Below, piece by piece: positions 43,198 through 52,316 of a DNA stretch of 64,000 nt (positions within the stretch are counted from its first letter, which is position 1; each line of letters begins with the position of its first letter). The DNA comes from Pontibacter oryzae. GTDB taxonomy: Bacteria > Bacteroidota > Bacteroidia > Cytophagales > Hymenobacteraceae. Made by a program: the position numbers and the translations under genes. The stretch lies in NCBI RefSeq assembly GCF_003576375.1, contig NZ_QWGE01000006.1, positions 1-64,000 of the forward strand, read 5' to 3'. Below the pieces are notes generated by a model. The model saw only the letters and a program-made list of their open reading frames with translations. It searched no databases and had not been told where the DNA came from.

Positions 43198-44550
43198 ATG
43201 AAAAAATTTTCCACCAAAGCCCTGCTCCAAAAGCTGGGAGGGCTGGCCTTTTGCCTAAGTTTAGCAATTGCAGCGCAGGCGCAGGAACCGCTAACGCTGG
43301 AGCAAAGCCTGGAGCTGGCCCGGCAGCACAACGTTGGCTTGCGGCAGGCGCGCTACAACAGCACCAAAGCCAACATCAGTGTAAAGCGCAGCAAGTATGG
43401 CTACCTGCCCAGCATCACGGCCAACGTAGATGCCTACCGCGTAAACGGCTTAACCTTTGATAATGTATCTGGCCAGATAAAGCGCGGTAACACGACATCC
43501 TCTAACCCATACTTGCAGGGCCAAGTGGTGCTTTTTGATGGTTTTGCTAAATTGTTTGAGCTTAAAAAGGCACAGCAACAGGCCGAAGCTACACCGTTTG
43601 CCGAACAGCAAGCCGAGATAGACCTTGAAACAAATATCACCGGGTACTTCCTGCAAGCCCTCGTTGACCGAGAGAACATACACATATCCGAAGGCAGGAT
43701 AACCTTGCTGGAAGGCCAGCTGGATAAAATGGAAAAACTGGAGCGTGCCGGTGTGCGTGCCGAGGATGAAGTATACCAAATAAAAGCGCAGCTCGCGGCC
43801 GAGAAAAGCAACCTCATCACGCATCATAACAACTACCGCAAAGCCCGGCTGCAACTGGCGCAGGAAATGAACGTGGAAAGCGGCACCTCCTATAATCTGC
43901 AGATGCCGGCTACGCCCGAGCAAATGCTGGAAGTACTACCCTCTGAGCAGCAGGTAATGGCGCAGGCGCTTGGCTTCTCCCCAATGGTAAAATCTTATGG
44001 TGCTTACCTGGCAGCGGCAAAGAGTAATTACAAACTGGCAAAAAGCAGCTTCTCTCCTACCTTAACCCTAGATGGAATGCTGGGCTCCAACTACTCCACC
44101 AATATTCTGCAGGACCCTGAAAACGGTAACCTCTCTACCATGCCATACTTCAACCAACTGGACCTGAATCAGCGCAAAGTCGTTAGGATAAGCCTGAGCA
44201 TAACCATATTTAATGGCCTAAGCAGGCATTTTGATGCGCAGACTGCCCGCCTGGACCTACGCAACGCCGAGCTCGATTATATTGCCAGCCAAAACCAATT
44301 GCGCCTAACCGTGCAGCAGGCCTACCAAGACGTACTGACTGCCCGCGAAAAGTATACCACAGTAATTGCCAACCTTGATTATACCCAGCGCGCCTTCGAT
44401 GCATCAAAACGCCGCTATGATTTGGGTACCATTGACTTTTACGCATACATGGAATCTCTTAATAACCTGAACAAGACACAGGCGGAACTGCTCCAAAGCA
44501 AGCTTGAATTCTATTTTAAAAAGCGAATTCTGGAGCTGTACCAAGGCTAA
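43198..44550 (+). CDS. TolC-like outer-membrane efflux channel
   Basis: A 450-residue secreted protein (signal ending IAAQAQ) with the two-fold repeated OEP organisation: LTLEQSLELARQHNVGL at the start of the first half and a matching segment near residue 255, long coiled helices, and the final YMESLNNLNKTQAELLQSKLEFYFK. It forms the outer-membrane duct for the HlyD-like adaptor and ABC permease encoded 3 to 7 kb upstream. A very strong terminator follows, closing the exporter locus. Confidence 0.94.
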   Translation: MKKFSTKALLQKLGGLAFCLSLAIAAQAQEPLTLEQSLELARQHNVGLRQARYNSTKANISVKRSKYGYLPSITANVDAYRVNGLTFDNVSGQIKRGNTTSSNPYLQGQVVLFDGFAKLFELKKAQQQAEATPFAEQQAEIDLETNITGYFLQALVDRENIHISEGRITLLEGQLDKMEKLERAGVRAEDEVYQIKAQLAAEKSNLITHHNNYRKARLQLAQEMNVESGTSYNLQMPATPEQMLEVLPSEQQVMAQALGFSPMVKSYGAYLAAAKSNYKLAKSSFSPTLTLDGMLGSNYSTNILQDPENGNLSTMPYFNQLDLNQRKVVRISLSITIFNGLSRHFDAQTARLDLRNAELDYIASQNQLRLTVQQAYQDVLTAREKYTTVIANLDYTQRAFDASKRRYDLGTIDFYAYMESLNNLNKTQAELLQSKLEFYFKKRILELYQG

Positions 44551-44566
44551 CCATATTACTACCTCC

Positions 44567-44610
44567 AAATAGAAAGGCCGCAGTTCCAGGGCACTGCGGC
44601 CTTTCTATTT
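44567..44610. terminator. Strong terminator after the TolC-like gene
   Basis: An 18-base arm (AAATAGAAAGGCCGCAGT) is followed after a short loop by its complement ending in CTTTCTATTT. Confidence 0.9.
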
Positions 44611-44741
44611 ACAAAAAGAACCTGTTAGCTAAACTAAAAGTGGTGCACAGCAGTTTAGTTCATGACAATTAAAATGAAGTCTTTCGTTTTACGTTGCCGT
44701 TTACCTAATTTCACTGCAACGCCAACTTAACATCTTATTAG

Positions 44742-47066
44742 ATGCGATTTTTATACTCCTGCACCTTGCTCTTTCTCTTGCTTATACCTTCATATGTCCG
44801 GGCGCAGCAGCGAGTGGTGCAGGGCTACGTTCGTGCCAATAGTAACGGCGAGGCGCTGATTGGTGCAACCGTGGCGGCTCCCGGAATTAGTGCCGGCACC
44901 ATCACCAATGAACGCGGTTACTATACGCTTAGCCTGCCCGAAGGCGAGCATACCTTGCAGGCCACATACGTTGGCTATAGCTCTGCTTCCAAAACCATAC
45001 AGGTGCGCCAGCAAGATCAGCAGGTAAACTTTATACTTCAGCCAAGCGCCAACGAACTTACAGTTGTTGAAATACAGGCCAGCTCGCTGCAGCAAAAGCT
45101 AAACGACACCCGCATGAGCGTCGCGACGCTTTCAGCGCGCGAGGCAAAGCTGCTTCCTGCCTTGTTCGGGGAAGTGGACCTTGTGAAAACGCTGCAACTA
45201 AAGCCGGGCATACAATCCGGGGGCGAAGGTACCTCAGGGCTTTATGTGCGTGGCGGTGGCCCAGACCAAAACCTGGTGCTGCTGGATGATGCCGTGATCT
45301 ACAATGCCTCGCATTTGTTCGGCTTTTTCAGTGTGTTTAACCCCGATGCCGTTAACAAGGTGGAGCTCTACAAAGGTGGCTTTCCTGCACAGTTCGGCGG
45401 GCGCTTATCAGCTGTGGTGGATGTGGAGCAAAACGAGGGCAACAGCGAGCGCATCACCGCGCAAGGCGGCCTTGGTCTCATCTCCTCCCGCCTTACCCTG
45501 GATGGCCCCATCGTAAAAGACAAAGGCACATTTCTCGTTTCCGGCCGGCGCACGTACGTGGATGTGTTCACACGCCAGATCAACCGCCTCAACGAAGAGA
45601 ACAAAGATTACAACCCCATTCCGGACTACTATTTCTACGACCTCAACACACGGCTTGATTATACATTGGGCCCCAAGGATGAGCTAAGCTTGAGCGGCTA
45701 TTACGGGCGTGATTTTTTTGGTTTTGAAGATAGTGATTTTAGCTTTGGCTTTGATTGGGGCAACACTATGGGCAACCTGCGCTGGCGCCATAAATTCAGC
45801 GATAACCTCTATGCCACTACCTCGGCTAGCGTTACGGGCTATAAGTATAACATCAACAATAAGATTGATATTTTTAGCTTCAAACTATCCTCTTCCATAC
45901 AGGATTACACGCTTAAAACAGACTTCGACTGGTTTCTGAAAGGTGGCCACAGCTTAAAATTCGGGGCGCAGGCTACGCGGCATAACTTTACCGTGGGTAG
46001 GCTTAACTTCGACTCTGAGGATAACAGCCAAAGCTTTAGCTCCGGTAACAAACTGGAGGGCAGCGAGTTCGGCGTATATGCTTCTGATGACTATAAAGTG
46101 AATGCCCTGCTGTCATTTAACTATGGGCTGCGGCTTTCTGGCTTCCATAGCGATGGCAAAACCCATACTGCCCTGGAGCCCCGCGTAAGCGCCAAGTATA
46201 ACCTGAGCGAGAGCAGCTCTGTGAAGGCCAGCTATGCAAGTATGATGCAGTACGTGCACCTGGTGTCTAACTCTGGTGCTTCGCTTCCAACGGATATCTG
46301 GTATCCATCCACGCCAGATGTTGCACCTCAACGCTCGCAGCAGGCCGCACTTAGCTTTAACAAACTGCTTGGCAAGGGCAATTACCTGCTCACCAACGAA
46401 GTATACTACAAATGGATGCAAAACCAGATTGATTTCCGTGATGGGGCCAACCTGTTTGTGAACGATAGCCTGGAGAACGAGTTCTTGTTTGGGAAAGGCC
46501 GAAGCTACGGTACCGAAATTTACCTGGAGAAGGTTAAGGGCCGCACTACTGGCTGGCTGGGCTATACACTGTCCTGGACGTACCGAAAATTTGATAGTAC
46601 CAATGACCTGGACGACATAAACGATGGCCGCTGGTTCCCTACCCGCTACGACCGCCGCTACGATATCAGTCTTGTATTGATGCACCGCCTGAACAAATGC
46701 CTGAGCCTTACCAGTGCCTTTGTGTACGGCACCGGCAACGCCTACTCTTTGCCAGTTGCACGGTTCCCGTATCAGGATGTGGAGGGCAAAGACCCAACGG
46801 TGGTGCCTATTTACACAGACCGAAACAGCTTCAGGCTGCCAGCCTACCACCGCCTGGATTTGGGCGCAGTACTGAAGCTAAAGCCGAAACGCGGAGAGGC
46901 CGACCTTACCTTCAGTGTGTATAACGTATATAATCGCCGCAATCCATACTTTGTATACTTCGAGCAGGTAAAGGACGAAGAAAACCAGGAAACCCTGAAG
47001 TTTCAGGGCAAGCAAGTGTCCCTGTTCCCGCTAATCCCGTCGGTAACCTATAATTTTAAATTCTGA
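44742..47066 (+). CDS. TonB-dependent receptor with CarboxypepD_reg-like N-terminus
   Basis: A 774-residue outer-membrane receptor. After a signal peptide ending VRAQQ comes a CarboxypepD_reg-like domain (about 24-105, VVQGYVRANSNGEALIGATV). Next are a plug domain (about 125-230, LYVRGGGPDQNLVLLDDAVIYN and GGFPAQFGGRLSAVVDV) and a 22-strand barrel ending in an aromatic F. It imports an unknown ligand using TonB energy. The lipoprotein gene downstream overlaps its stop by one base (TGATG). It is not a SusC pair, since the partner is DUF4249 rather than SusD. Confidence 0.95.
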   Translation: MRFLYSCTLLFLLLIPSYVRAQQRVVQGYVRANSNGEALIGATVAAPGISAGTITNERGYYTLSLPEGEHTLQATYVGYSSASKTIQVRQQDQQVNFILQPSANELTVVEIQASSLQQKLNDTRMSVATLSAREAKLLPALFGEVDLVKTLQLKPGIQSGGEGTSGLYVRGGGPDQNLVLLDDAVIYNASHLFGFFSVFNPDAVNKVELYKGGFPAQFGGRLSAVVDVEQNEGNSERITAQGGLGLISSRLTLDGPIVKDKGTFLVSGRRTYVDVFTRQINRLNEENKDYNPIPDYYFYDLNTRLDYTLGPKDELSLSGYYGRDFFGFEDSDFSFGFDWGNTMGNLRWRHKFSDNLYATTSASVTGYKYNINNKIDIFSFKLSSSIQDYTLKTDFDWFLKGGHSLKFGAQATRHNFTVGRLNFDSEDNSQSFSSGNKLEGSEFGVYASDDYKVNALLSFNYGLRLSGFHSDGKTHTALEPRVSAKYNLSESSSVKASYASMMQYVHLVSNSGASLPTDIWYPSTPDVAPQRSQQAALSFNKLLGKGNYLLTNEVYYKWMQNQIDFRDGANLFVNDSLENEFLFGKGRSYGTEIYLEKVKGRTTGWLGYTLSWTYRKFDSTNDLDDINDGRWFPTRYDRRYDISLVLMHRLNKCLSLTSAFVYGTGNAYSLPVARFPYQDVEGKDPTVVPIYTDRNSFRLPAYHRLDLGAVLKLKPKRGEADLTFSVYNVYNRRNPYFVYFEQVKDEENQETLKFQGKQVSLFPLIPSVTYNFKF

Positions 47067-47878
47067 TGAAACTGAAGCGTTATTTATACTTCCTGCTGCC
47101 TTTGTTCGCTTTTCTATCGGCTTGCGATATGGAGAAGAACATTGAAGTTGAGCTGCCATACCACGAGCCGCAATTGGTGATAGAATGCTATCTGGAGCCT
47201 GGCAAGCCCCTGCGCGCAAGCATCCTAGAAACCGCGGCTTACTTCGATGAGCCAGTGCCTCCGCTTGTACCTGATGCAGAAGTTGTAATCACCCACAACG
47301 GCAACCGTTATAAGCTAAAGTATAAGCCAACCGTTGTTAAAACCACCAGCCGCTTCTATACGCATATTTCAGACTTTATCATGACAGGAAAACCAGGTGA
47401 TATCTATGGAATTGAAGTAAAAGACGGTAAAGGGCGTAAAGCAACAGGCTTTACTACAGTGCTGGCAACCGTACCCATTGATGAAGTAGAATGGAAGTTT
47501 AACGACAAGGATAAAGCTTACCTGCTCACCTCTTTTTACGACGATGGCAGCACTGATAATTATTACCGCTACATGACGCACGTGGATAGCCTAAGTGCCG
47601 GCTCAAACCGCGATTTTGTGACTTCGGACCAGCTAACCAATGGCAAGCGCGTGTCTTATGGCTCAGCTTACGATTATGAGGAAGGAGATACAATTATTGT
47701 ATCGCTTTACCATATAGAGAAGCAATACTACCAGTTTTTATCGTCTGTGGGTGATGCTAAAGACGCAAACGGAAACCCATTTGCCCAACCTTCAAAAATA
47801 AAATCCTCTGTACAAGGCGGCTTTGGAATTTTTACGAACCTGGCGTATGACCGAAAAACCGTTATCATAAAAAAATAG
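47066..47878 (+). CDS. DUF4249-family lipoprotein, receptor partner
   Basis: A 270-residue lipoprotein (Cys20 in AFLSAC). It begins with the family pattern of ELPYHEPQLVIECYLEPGKPLRASI, and contains EVVITHNGNRYKLKY and a C-terminal FGIFTNLAYDRKTV. DUF4249 proteins are usually encoded next to TonB receptors in Bacteroidota and probably sit over the barrel like SusD, though their ligand is unknown. Coupling through a one-base overlap with the receptor supports a complex. Confidence 0.9.
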   Translation: MKLKRYLYFLLPLFAFLSACDMEKNIEVELPYHEPQLVIECYLEPGKPLRASILETAAYFDEPVPPLVPDAEVVITHNGNRYKLKYKPTVVKTTSRFYTHISDFIMTGKPGDIYGIEVKDGKGRKATGFTTVLATVPIDEVEWKFNDKDKAYLLTSFYDDGSTDNYYRYMTHVDSLSAGSNRDFVTSDQLTNGKRVSYGSAYDYEEGDTIIVSLYHIEKQYYQFLSSVGDAKDANGNPFAQPSKIKSSVQGGFGIFTNLAYDRKTVIIKK

Positions 47879-47900
47879 CTTAACACAGCATACATAGTAT

Positions 47901-47944
47901 AAAAACAGAAGCGGCTGCCCCACCAGGCAGCCGCTTCTGTTTTT
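47901..47944. terminator. Strong terminator after the receptor pair
   Basis: AAAAACAGAAGCGGCTGCC pairs perfectly with GGCAGCCGCTTCTGTTTTT around CCACCA. Confidence 0.92.
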
Positions 47945-48140
47945 AAAGTGCCCCTCACGCTGCACAAACCGCTTCTTTGTAAAATTATATATCCTTTTTT
48001 ACACGCACGCTAGCACTTAAAACCTCTTGCAAATCACAACTCGCACAATAGCAATACTATATATTTTGAGACTACTGTTGGAAATATGAATAAAATAAAT
48101 ATATTTATATCAGCATATTCAACACTACTCTAACTTCACT

Positions 48141-48920
48141 ATGAAAACACCATATTTCTTTCATGAGGCACCGCCTTTTACGCCCCCTCCCACCATCCTG
48201 GACACATTGCATAAAATTTGCCATTTTGTGCTTAATCCCAAGCTTGTAAAACCCGAAAAGAATGTACTGGAAGTAAAGCTTCCGCTTATTTTTCAGTTGA
48301 CTTTCATCGAGCTGCTACTTCAGACGCTGCTATTCTCTGCCATTATACTTGGCTATACTGCCTTTGATTTGCGCGGGATAGAAAGCGACCTGATCAAGGA
48401 TTATTTCGCAAACACTCCTTTTGTGCTCATTTTTACCTTAATGGTGCTGATAGGCCCGATAAAGGAAGAGGTTATTTTCAGGCTGCCATTGGTTTACTCT
48501 AAAGGTTTCCTGCTCGTAGCTTTGGCGGTTTTTATGTATAACTACGGGCCAGTAGTGAGCGCTGCCATTGGTGCTACGCATTTGCAACTTATATTCTCGA
48601 TGGCAGTTGCCGGTGTCTTAGCTACAGCATTTCTTTTTTCAAGAAAAGCGCAGGCATGCATGTACCTGCTTTGGAAGCGCCACTACACATTGGTTTTCTA
48701 TACTATCACGCTTCTATTTGCGCTAATGCATCTCCTAAATTACCTGAATGAGCCTACTTCTCTCCTTCTTTTGTTAGTGCTTATCATTCCTAAGTTTGTA
48801 GGAGGTGTTTTTCTTGGCTATACCCGGCTGCGCCTGGGTCTGGCTTGGGCTGTAGCGCAGCATGTATTCAATAACCTGGTGGCTATGCTGCTAGTGTACG
48901 GCTTTATTTACAACAACTGA
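48141..48920 (+). CDS. CPBP-family intramembrane metalloprotease
   Basis: A 259-residue membrane protein with about seven helices. The abortive-infection/CAAX protease motifs are present: EEVIFR (Glu109, Glu110, Arg114) in one helix, FALMHLLNY with a metal-binding His, and WAVAQHVFNNL with a second His. Family members include Rce1 and bacteriocin self-immunity proteins. The N-terminal 45 residues are Pro-rich and cytosolic. It stands alone, so its substrate is unknown. Confidence 0.88.
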   Translation: MKTPYFFHEAPPFTPPPTILDTLHKICHFVLNPKLVKPEKNVLEVKLPLIFQLTFIELLLQTLLFSAIILGYTAFDLRGIESDLIKDYFANTPFVLIFTLMVLIGPIKEEVIFRLPLVYSKGFLLVALAVFMYNYGPVVSAAIGATHLQLIFSMAVAGVLATAFLFSRKAQACMYLLWKRHYTLVFYTITLLFALMHLLNYLNEPTSLLLLLVLIIPKFVGGVFLGYTRLRLGLAWAVAQHVFNNLVAMLLVYGFIYNN

Positions 48921-49236
48921 CACTCTTATCACTCTGCGGACTAGTGCTGGCAGCTACGCCTGCCACTGCCCGGTTTATGGTGCCTTACTACCAAACCTGC
49001 TAGGCAATTATTGCAGTAGGCTACGGGTTTAAGCGTTTTGTATTTTAAAACAGGCACTTATGAAACCGTTTGGCTGGTACATGCAACCGGAAGCCTTAAC
49101 CCTATATTTTGAGGACGCTAGAGAATTACTTTCCGGTTTGCAGAACGATAAAACTGCATACTTGCAACTTTGGCTATAAAGCAGAACGGCAGCAACAGTA
49201 ACCCATTGCTGCCGTTCTGCTTTATATTTTGTATTA
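48921..49236. other. Intergenic region after the CPBP protease
   Basis: It contains the purine nucleoside phosphorylase terminator at its right end. A short GGCAG/CTGCC repeat lies near 48950, and there is no credible open frame. Nothing else is recognised. Confidence 0.5.
49178..49223. terminator. Terminator of purine nucleoside phosphorylase
   Basis: AAAGCAGAACGGCAGCAA pairs with TTGCTGCCGTTCTGCTTT. Confidence 0.9.
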
Positions 49237-50055
49237 CTATTCTGCGCGGCGAACCAGCTCTTTTATCAGGAGTGTCATGCGTGGCTCGGCTTTGGCGGCC
49301 GCTTCCAAAATATCTGATAGCACCACTTTTTTCAAACGGCCCGGCGTACACATATCCGTAATCACGGACACGGCAAAAACCGGCATACCCATGTGGCGGG
49401 CGGCTATAACTTCCGGCACCGTAGACATTCCCACGGCATCAGCACCGATCACAGAAAGATACTTATACTCTGCAGGGGTTTCCAGCATCGGGCCAGGCAC
49501 ACTTACATATACGCCCTCGCGCACAGTAAAGCCGGCATCCTCGGCAATCACCATCGCATCGCGCACCATGTGCTCATCGTATACATCGCTCATATCCGGA
49601 AAGCGTGGGCCCAGTTCGTCCAGGTTTTTGCCAATCAGTGGGTTGCTTGGCTGCAGGTTGATATGGTCGGTTATCACCATCAGGTCGCTGGTCTCGAAGC
49701 TTGGGTTAAGGCCACCTGCTGCATTTGATACAAACAGCTTTTTAACGCCTAACAGCTTCATTACGCGCACCGGAAAAACTACCTGCTCCATGCTGTAGCC
49801 CTCGTAGAAATGGAAACGCCCCTGCATTACCATCACGCGGCGGCCAGCAAGGTTACCTAGTATAAGCTTACCCGAATGGCTCTCTACCGTAGAAACCGGA
49901 AAATTCGGGATTTCAGCGTAAGAGATGGAGTGCTCCACTTCGATATCGTTTACCAAAGCCCCTAAGCCTGTGCCGAGTATAATTCCGAACTCAGGCGCAA
50001 AGTTGCTTGTGCGCTGCTGTATATAGGCTGTTGATTCCTGTAATTGCTGCATCAT
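49237..50055 (-). CDS. punA: Purine nucleoside phosphorylase, trimeric type
   Basis: Phosphorolysis of inosine and guanosine to base plus ribose-1-phosphate for purine salvage. The 272-residue protein has the N-terminal phosphate loop GIILGTGLGALV, the His/Arg region QGRFHFYEGYS, SNAAGGLNPSFE, PGPMLETPAEY and GADAVGMSTVPE, all of the trimeric PNP/MTAP family. The C-terminal ELVRRAE is complete. It is a lone gene on the minus strand. Confidence 0.94.
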   Translation of the reverse strand: MMQQLQESTAYIQQRTSNFAPEFGIILGTGLGALVNDIEVEHSISYAEIPNFPVSTVESHSGKLILGNLAGRRVMVMQGRFHFYEGYSMEQVVFPVRVMKLLGVKKLFVSNAAGGLNPSFETSDLMVITDHINLQPSNPLIGKNLDELGPRFPDMSDVYDEHMVRDAMVIAEDAGFTVREGVYVSVPGPMLETPAEYKYLSVIGADAVGMSTVPEVIAARHMGMPVFAVSVITDMCTPGRLKKVVLSDILEAAAKAEPRMTLLIKELVRRAE

Positions 50056-50215
50056 ATCTTTAGATCAATTTTGAAAGAGTAATTGTGTGATTGAGCCTCA
50101 AGTATGATAATTAGGAGCGGATAAATTCTATCATTTCTCCCAACATCATGTTTACCTGCTCAAGTTTCTTATTTGTGTTGCGGCAAAGTTGCGAAAAATA
50201 GTGCAGCCTTAAAAC

Positions 50216-50252
50216 AAAAACCGCTTTCAGGCTTGGCCTAAAAGCGGTTTTT
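50216..50252. terminator. Terminator after sppA
   Basis: AAAAACCGCTTT pairs with AAAGCGGTTTTT between sppA and the purine phosphorylase gene. Confidence 0.85.
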
Positions 50253-50317
50253 GTAAAGTATGGTTTTCTGCCGCCCTTACATCCTACGACTGCAAGGAAA
50301 ATGTAATTCTCAGGCAG

Positions 50318-52081
50318 TTATTCCACCACTAGTTCAAAAGGCATGCGCGCTTGTACACCTTGCATATTTTCGGCTTTTTTATACATTTTATAGTATGGAT
50401 AAAGCTCACCCATTTCTGCTTTTATGGCTTGTTCCTTGGCCTGTGCGCCCATGCCGCCAAACAGCTCCTCAAAGAACGATTTACGCGCCGGAAGCTCTTT
50501 CAGGCGGTAATCATCTTCTACACCAGCTTTCTTAGCTGCAATGGCCAGCGCATCGTCCAGGTTGCCATACATATCCACAAGGTTGCGCTCTTTGGCCTCT
50601 ATGCCTGACCATACACGGCCCGAGGCGTATTCTTTTATTTTATCCTGCTGCATGCCACGGCCCTGTGCTGCTTTGCTGGTAAAGGTCTCGTAGATCTGGT
50701 TGATCTGGTTCTGCACGATCTCTTTTTCCTGCTCCGTCATGGGGCGGGTGATGGTTGGCATATCCGAGAACTTGCCCGTGCTTACATGGTCAACGGTGAT
50801 GCCCAGCTTATCATTCAGGAAGCCCTGTACGTTTGGTATCACACCAAACACGCCAATACTACCCGTAATGGTGTTCGGGTGCGCCACAATGGTATCGCAG
50901 CCCATGGCAATATAATACCCGCCCGAGGCAGCCACATCAGACATTGAGGCTATAACCGGTTTTACTTTCTTGGTAAGCTGAATCTCGCGCCAGATAATGT
51001 CGGAGGCAAGCGCGCTGCCCCCTGGCGAACTGATGCGCAGCACCACGGCCTTCACGTTTTCATCCAGGCGTGCATCGCGGATGGCGTCGGCAAAGCGACG
51101 GCCACCAATGTTATCTTCGTCGCCTTCGCCGTCCACGATATCACCTTCCGCGTAAATCAGGGCAATACGGTTTTTAGACGTGCTGATCTCATCCTCGCCG
51201 CGCACTTTCTTATACTTGGAGAGTTTTACCATTTCCAGCTTTTCATCATTAGCAACACCAATTTTCTCTTTGATGAAAGTTAGCGCTTCGTCATAATAAC
51301 CAACATCGGTGATCAGTTTATACTTCTTGGCATCTTCCGGGTCGCGCACCAGCAGGTTATCTTGTATGTTCTTCAGTTCTGCCGCATCAATGCCGCGCGA
51401 TTTGGCAATTTGCTGCAGTTGGTAGTTATTGATGGAGTTCAGGAATGAATTGAGCTGCTCGCGGTTTGCCTCGCTGGCCTTCTCCAGGAAAAATGGCTCT
51501 ACGGCGCTCTTGTAGGTTCCTACCTTAAAGATCTGGGCATCGATCTGAAGCTTATCCAGCAGGCGCTTAAAGAAGAAAAGCTCGGAACTCATGCCGTTAA
51601 ACTCTATCGTCCCCACCGGGTTCAGATAAATTCTGTCGGCTACGGAGGCCAGGTAGTATGCCTTCTCGGTAGACACGTCGGAGTAAGAAACCACAAACTT
51701 TCCGGATTTCTTAAACTCGACTAGTTCGTGGCGAATCTCTTCCAGCTTGGCCATGCCGGCATCCACGTATGTCATGTTCAGGAAGATACCTTCTATATCT
51801 TCGTCATTTTTAGCACGGCGGATGGCTGCTTTAATCTGGTCCAGGCCATCGGTACTGGAAAGGCCGCCAAACGAGAAGCCAAGCTCAGCAAACGGGTTTT
51901 GCGGATCGCGCTCTGTTATGGGCTTATCCAATTTCAGCTCCAGTACTGAGTTCTCTTCTATCTTAACTTCATCTTTAGAGGCTGTACTGGCGGCAATTCC
52001 AAACAGCAGCAGGATAGAAATAAAGGAGAATATGAGCAAGCCTACAATCGTGGCCAGCACATATTTCAGGAAATTAAGCAT
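50318..52081 (-). CDS. sppA: Signal peptide peptidase SppA, 67 kDa type
   Basis: A 587-residue membrane-bound serine protease that degrades cleaved signal peptides. One N-terminal helix (residues 6-30) anchors it. The general-base lysine lies in VGTYKSAVEPFF in the first repeat and the nucleophile serine in AASGGYYIAMGCD in the second, as in the long, duplicated SppA. GSIGVFGVIPN follows. The protein faces the periplasm. It is encoded alone and ends before a hairpin terminator. Confidence 0.94.
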   Translation of the reverse strand: MLNFLKYVLATIVGLLIFSFISILLLFGIAASTASKDEVKIEENSVLELKLDKPITERDPQNPFAELGFSFGGLSSTDGLDQIKAAIRRAKNDEDIEGIFLNMTYVDAGMAKLEEIRHELVEFKKSGKFVVSYSDVSTEKAYYLASVADRIYLNPVGTIEFNGMSSELFFFKRLLDKLQIDAQIFKVGTYKSAVEPFFLEKASEANREQLNSFLNSINNYQLQQIAKSRGIDAAELKNIQDNLLVRDPEDAKKYKLITDVGYYDEALTFIKEKIGVANDEKLEMVKLSKYKKVRGEDEISTSKNRIALIYAEGDIVDGEGDEDNIGGRRFADAIRDARLDENVKAVVLRISSPGGSALASDIIWREIQLTKKVKPVIASMSDVAASGGYYIAMGCDTIVAHPNTITGSIGVFGVIPNVQGFLNDKLGITVDHVSTGKFSDMPTITRPMTEQEKEIVQNQINQIYETFTSKAAQGRGMQQDKIKEYASGRVWSGIEAKERNLVDMYGNLDDALAIAAKKAGVEDDYRLKELPARKSFFEELFGGMGAQAKEQAIKAEMGELYPYYKMYKKAENMQGVQARMPFELVVE

Positions 52082-52316
52082 GGTATGTCAGGTTTAAGTT
52101 GCTTGTTTATTTTAGAAGCCACACAGCTCCTCTATATCAATAAGCTAAAATACAGCTTTAAGTTCATCCTCTTCTCCCCTTCTCGACCAACCACGCCATT
52201 TCATAGACCAATTAATTGCTGATTGCTAAAATGTTGAATTGCTGGATTGTTATTCAATATCAGTAACCAGTAACAGATCTACCAACAATCAACGACTATC
52301 AATTAACAATTTACAA

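Noticed and set aside
49118..49361. Short open frames on both strands around 49.1-49.4 kb
   Set aside because: They arise from the perfect terminator hairpin and from antisense of the purine phosphorylase gene.
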